Origin: Adiantum capillus-veneris
Taxonomy: Eukaryota > Streptophyta > Polypodiopsida > Polypodiales > Pteridaceae
DNA length: 64,000 nt
Direction of reading: 5' to 3'
Assembly (NCBI GenBank): GCA_014529385.2
Contig: CM043958.1
Coordinates: forward strand, 145,443,234-145,507,233
A program made the translations under genes and the position numbers. Positions within the stretch are counted from its first letter, which is position 1; each line of letters opens with the position of its first letter. The notes beneath the pieces are model-generated. The model saw only the letters and a list, made by a program, of their open reading frames with translations. It ran no database searches and was not told where the DNA came from. Below are positions 60,117 through 64,000 of this stretch, piece after piece.

Positions 60117-60332
60117 TGTTCGGGTGAAGGCAGTTTGCCTCTTTAATTGGCCAGATGCAACAGAGGCATCCAACCACCCATTGTACACACCTTATTCTTC
60201 ACTCTAGTGAAGAATAAAGGGCTCTCTTATAGATTGTGGCGAGTAGCTCCACCTACATAATGTCTCTGCTCCTCTCCTCCCTCACACTCCGCATGCATCG
60301 TGCACAGCTTGTGCTTCCAACGTCGCTCTACA
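60117..60332 (+). repeat. 5' LTR of Copia C
   Basis: About 216 bp. It has an insertion relative to the 3' LTR that includes a perfect 12-bp inverted repeat (60192-60217, TTATTCTTCACT with loop CT). Confidence 0.65.
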
Positions 60333-60357
60333 AGTTGTATTAGAGCCGGTGTTTTGA

Positions 60358-60359
<2 letters not shown>

Positions 60360-60396
<37 letters not shown>

Positions 60397-60410
60397 ACAC
60401 ACACACACAT
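60360..60410. repeat. poly(C)37 followed by (AC)n
   Basis: 37 consecutive C (60360-60396), then a short AC array. On the minus strand this is a G37 run, a G-quadruplex candidate. Such a run is also a common place for assembly error. Confidence 0.85.
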
Positions 60411-61444
60411 ACCTAGCTTGCACATGTGTATCAGCCTTAATTGGATCAAGGCTTGGAAGCCCTATGATAAAGGGGAATTGATTTTTCTTTTTTGGATTTC
60501 TGGTAAGATTCATAGAAGCTAAAAACTAAGGCTTGGAAGCTCAATCAATAACACATAGTGTGCGTTGTATTGGATTACTAGTAAGATTCATAGAAGCTAA
60601 AAACTAAGGCTTGGAAGCTTGTACGTTGTAAGTTTGAGCTCAACTCAAATGGATTACAAACTCTATCATACCTTTCTTTAATGCTCTAATAGTGAGGTGC
60701 AAGTTCAAGTAGAGCTCGTAGTGCCATTGTTGGTGGCTTCTGGCAGTTGAGAGGGTGACGTGCTCCCCTTTAGGCTACATGAGGCACATAACACATAGTA
60801 GTTAGAGGGCTCAATCGCTGCGACCCAAGAAGGCAAAGTAGTAACCAACTCATAGGCAATAAACATCCATAGCAACTGGTGGAGGTGCAAGAAAAGGGGT
60901 TGATTTCAGCCCACGGCTAGCCCCCACACTTGGCAAAGGTAAGATCCCAATGAAGCATCAGATCAGCAAATCAATGCCAGGACTATACACAAAGCCATAT
61001 TGCCTTACAAGTAGGTTCGGTTGTAGACAGATAATTGGCATGTTATGGTTTTGCTGTAATTCAAAGGTGTGGGCCATTTATGCATATGGTTTTTATGTGT
61101 ATGGCACTGAGGAGTGCGGTTTGAATTCCATTGAGAGTGTGTATCCCCACAAGTAGTGTTTGCATCACATGGCACCGGCTTGAGTGCATGCTACATTTAG
61201 TAGAGACTTTGCCGCATATGTATGTTATATGCGATTGCTGTCATTTTATGATTCTATGGAGCCATTGTTGGCATTTATGACAGTCTGTCTATGGTGAGCA
61301 CTCGGCAGTCATACTTTTTAATTTGTTTATGATCAATTTATGCACTCGGATTTTGTTGTGATGTTGTTGCATTGTTATGCCATTTTTGAGTTGATTTTAT
61401 GCTCCTCGTACAGGGGAAACTTTGCTGAAATTTCCCTAGGGTTC

Positions 61445-61555
61445 TTACCTCTCTCACATAGTGGGTGACTTTACTCCCACATTGACAGGCATAGTGGTCG
61501 ACTTACCTCTCTCACATAGTGGTCGACTTTAATCCCACATTGAGGGGCATACGGT
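61445..61555. repeat. short tandem duplication in Copia C leader
   Basis: 'cttacctctctcacatagtg' occurs at about 61445 and 61501, each followed by a form of 'actttaatcccacattga'. Confidence 0.8.
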
Positions 61556-62141
61556 TCTTTTGGACACGGACAAGTGTTCACATACCCACACTTGCAGTAG
61601 TGCATATGAGATGTATGCTCATGTGGCTATGAGTTACAAGTAGCCAAACTTGAGTTTTTGACAATGGTTGAGTTGTTCTCCCACTCGCTCTATAGGTTCT
61701 AGTCACAGTTTTTTATACAATTGACACTTAAGACTTGCATCAGTGTGACAATTGCAAATCATGATGTGGTTACATACTAGGGAAAATTTTATGTGTTGAT
61801 GCACTTGAGCACTACAAGTGTTGGTGAGCTCTTTTGAGAGTGTTTTCTCCCCACAAGGAGCACATTTTATCCAGGTTCAATGCACTTCTCTTTGGCATTC
61901 GTTTATGCACATTGCCCTTGTACATGTTGTAGAGCCATAGCTCTTGTTTATGATTTGATAGCATCGTATCTGTTGAGATTTTGCTCTAGATACATGGGAA
62001 ACTCTGTTGGATTTTCCATAGAATTTGATATTATTTTGGTAATAGTGATCAAGTTGATCTCCTACTTTGGCATTCACTTATGGCAGTCGATGTTGGCATT
62101 GTGGTCACTCAAGAAACATTAGATGATGCTGCTTCAAATAC

Positions 62142-62390
62142 ATGAGGCAGGAGAGGAGATGTATGCGAGATGAAAATGCGACTTTGACACATGTTAAACA
62201 GGCACTTATAGTGGTGGTATATGTCAGTGATGGTGATGCCATGCCTACCTCGAGTGTATCTCTTGCAGATATGTCTATGGATAGCACACTTTCTCCACAT
62301 TGGTTACTAGATGGTGGTGCTACTTTCCACGTCACACCATGTCGTGAGTGGTTTAATAATTTTTCTACTGGGAGACTTGGTAGTGTGTGA
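62142..62390 (+). pseudogene. Copia C gag end and protease fragment
   Basis: 82-codon frame ending with LSPHWLLDGGATFHVTP followed by CREWFNNFS. This matches the Copia protease block (usual W.iDSGAS.H.T), with catalytic Asp kept and DSGA changed to DGGA. It stops at TGA 62388. No integrase or RT motif is readable downstream. Confidence 0.7.
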
Positions 62391-62814
62391 CTCGCTAATG
62401 GTTTAGTGTGTGACATAGAAGGCATATGAGATGTATATTTTTCATTGCCATTGATGCTTCATACACACTTTGCCATGTGTGATATATTCCTGGTGAGAGA
62501 GTTGAGAGACAATGGATGTCAAGTACTACTAAGAGATCAGTCCTTCCATATGCATTACAATTTACTAGTCATGCAAGAGGAGCTCTGATTGGCTGATCTA
62601 TCCATTGCATGCATTTGAGGTCCAAGACGGTTTAGTCTTGCTTACATTACAATCATGTCAGCAAGAGACTAGATGAGCTCCAAAGTGCTATGCATGACAT
62701 GTCTATAGATGCAAGTTAGAATGTTCATGCTTTAGCAAGACACAACGTATTGATCCTCTTAGGATAGGAATGCCTCCTACCATGGAGATGGGTGATATGG
62801 AGTTCTTTGACATG

Positions 62815-62985
62815 ATCATGCTAGAGGCTGGTATGGTGATGCCATGTGGATACAACCCTTATGGATGACGAGGGAGTGCCGACTACCCTAGAGTCAATAT
62901 CATGCTAGAGGCTGGTATGGTGATGCCAAGACATGTGGATACAGCCCTTATGGATGAGGAGGGGGTGACAACTACCCTAGAGTCA
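62815..62985 (+). repeat. 84-bp tandem duplication in Copia C
   Basis: 'atcatgctagaggctggtat' begins at 62815 and 62899. The units differ by a few bases and small indels, so the duplication is old. Confidence 0.9.
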
Positions 62986-63476
62986 AGATCAACGCATCCA
63001 TACGTGACTAGTTCTCATGGCGATGCAATGAGCATTGAGATACCTATCTTAGATAGATTGGTAGAGGTCACTGCACATGGCATTGATGCGATTGCCATAG
63101 ATATGTTGACAAATATTTTTTGCATTTGTCATCAACCTTGAGGACTCTCATGTACGACCTCTTAGTGTCGAGACCCGATATAGCACCTCAGTGGGAGAGC
63201 TTGCAATTGGGATTATCAGTCATGCGATGTTTGGCACTATCATGATGCATCGTGGAGTAGTGCAGGTCATTACAAGATACCTGGAGGGTATGCATGTTGA
63301 TTCTGGCAAGGATATATACTTTCGCACATTGCTAAAGCCTATACGCTGGCATGCATTGACTTCAAGAGAGCTAGTAGGCATAGCCTGAGACAAGATTCCT
63401 CCATATACCTCATGTACATACTACTAGGTCCTATAGTAGTACCACTTATAAGCACATTCACCTTTAAGTAGGAGAT
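62986..63476 (+). other. Copia C 3' coding relic and polypurine tract
   Basis: No domain is legible except weak Copia 3'-end character. Its last part is homologous to 15950-16330 on the opposite strand, which supports it as a repeated 3' end. Confidence 0.5.
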
Positions 63477-63642
63477 TGTTGGGGTAAAGGTGATGTGCCT
63501 CTTACCATAGCCACATGCACTAGAGGCGTCCAAATACCCATCAGTGTGGTGAGTAACTCCACCTACATCGTGTGTCTACTCCTCTTCTCCCTTGCACTCT
63601 ACATGCGTTGTGCATTGCTTTTGCACCCAACACCACTCTATA
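63477..63642 (+). repeat. 3' LTR of Copia C
   Basis: About 166 bp, starting TGTTGGGGTAAAGGTG directly after the polypurine tract. Confidence 0.65.
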
Positions 63643-63671
63643 GGAAACATGCTCCAAGGTTTCAAAACCCC

Positions 63672-63673
<2 letters not shown>

Positions 63674-63716
<43 letters not shown>
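63674..63716. repeat. (TG)n microsatellite
   Basis: About 43 bp of TG preceded by C6. The position corresponds to the C-run/AC array after the 5' LTR. Confidence 0.95.
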
Positions 63717-63789
63717 TTGTTGTGGGTTTTCCTTATGCATGCATGAGCCTCGCCTACTTTGCCTCTAGTTCCATGCACAACAACATTTG

Positions 63790-64000
63790 CCAATAGATTT
63801 CACTCCTTTGTGCCCTTATCCTACCATTGCTACCAATCCCAAAAGAGCTTGCATGTCCCTTGTTGATCATTGGGTAGCGTTGTTTTGTGTTGTCCAAGAG
63901 AGCTCACACCACCCTTGCTATGCTAGTGATTGTGCCACACACGGGTACGCTCAAAAAGAGCATTTGTCAGCGCTTGTAATGTCACACACAAGTGGACAAC
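63790..64000 (+). repeat. dispersed repeat, second copy, cut by the window end
   Basis: Homologous to 58430-58770 in the same orientation. Continues beyond the window. Confidence 0.6.

Larger units (their letters stand above)
60117..63642 (+). mobile_element. Copia C: heavily decayed Copia element
   Basis: Related ends: 60117-60332 (216 bp, TGTTCGGGTGAAGG...) and 63477-63642 (166 bp, TGTTGGGGTAAAGG...). They share 'agtaactccacctacat'-type blocks, 'ctactcctct' and 'ctctaca/ctctata'. The 3' one is preceded by the polypurine tract 'cctttaagtaggaga'. The 5' one is followed by 'ttgtattagagc', a mutated tRNA-Met primer site. A matching target duplication was not found, so outer ends may be off by some bases. 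Inside, only a protease start is recognisable. The 5' end carries a 37-nt poly(C). Confidence 0.72.

Noticed and set aside
58430-64000. A single large LTR element with LTRs at 58430 and 63790
   Set aside because: The right copy is truncated by the window and no primer site or polypurine tract was found next to either, so it is reported only as a dispersed repeat.

Overview
This is plant nuclear DNA: a TE-dense, gene-poor stretch with one recognisable host gene. The evidence is an intron-rich plant-type Nudix hydrolase gene, plant-style Copia and Gypsy LTR elements, a Helitron-class element carrying an RPA-like gene, and very abundant (CT/GA)n and (TG/CA)n arrays. The species cannot be read from the sequence. 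A seed-free vascular plant such as a fern or lycophyte is only a guess.

Layout. 0-7.1 kb: intergenic DNA, a rearranged Copia 5' end (2.5-5.1 kb) and a decayed LINE reverse transcriptase (5.2-6.6 kb). 7.6-10.35 kb: a compact gag-only LTR element on the minus strand with a 5-bp target duplication. 12.3-14.65 kb: the host Nudix gene, minus strand, eight exons with consensus splice sites and a perfect Nudix box. 15-19.4 kb: short duplications, a 202-bp hAT-like MITE, a Copia 3' fragment, a 382-bp tandem duplication and a LINE trace.

19.5-48.8 kb is one old Helitron-class (Helentron-like) element, plus strand. It carries an RPA-like gene, a Rep/PIF1-helicase polyprotein and a C-terminal endonuclease-like domain. 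Later LTR insertions split its helicase gene into three pieces. Copia A (23961-35143, target duplication CTCTA) contains Copia B (26510-32161, opposite strand, TTATG). A 10.96-kb Gypsy-type element (36425-47381, minus strand, CACAC) lies in the PIF1 domain. The Gypsy-type element shows gag and protease but no reverse transcriptase or integrase. It also carries a captured piece of a DEAD-box RNA helicase and eight 22-bp palindromic sites in its leader.

48.8-64 kb has no host gene that I can see: a tRNA-derived SINE-like unit, a microsatellite-tipped tandem duplication, a foldback element full of GGGTACCC palindromes, an inverted pair of about 1.1-kb repeats, alternating purine-pyrimidine tracts, a 45-nt-arm hairpin, a 37-nt poly(C) run and a third, badly decayed Copia element (60117-63642).

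Only the Nudix gene looks functional for the host. Copia B is the best preserved transposon, with one nonsense codon seen in its polyprotein.
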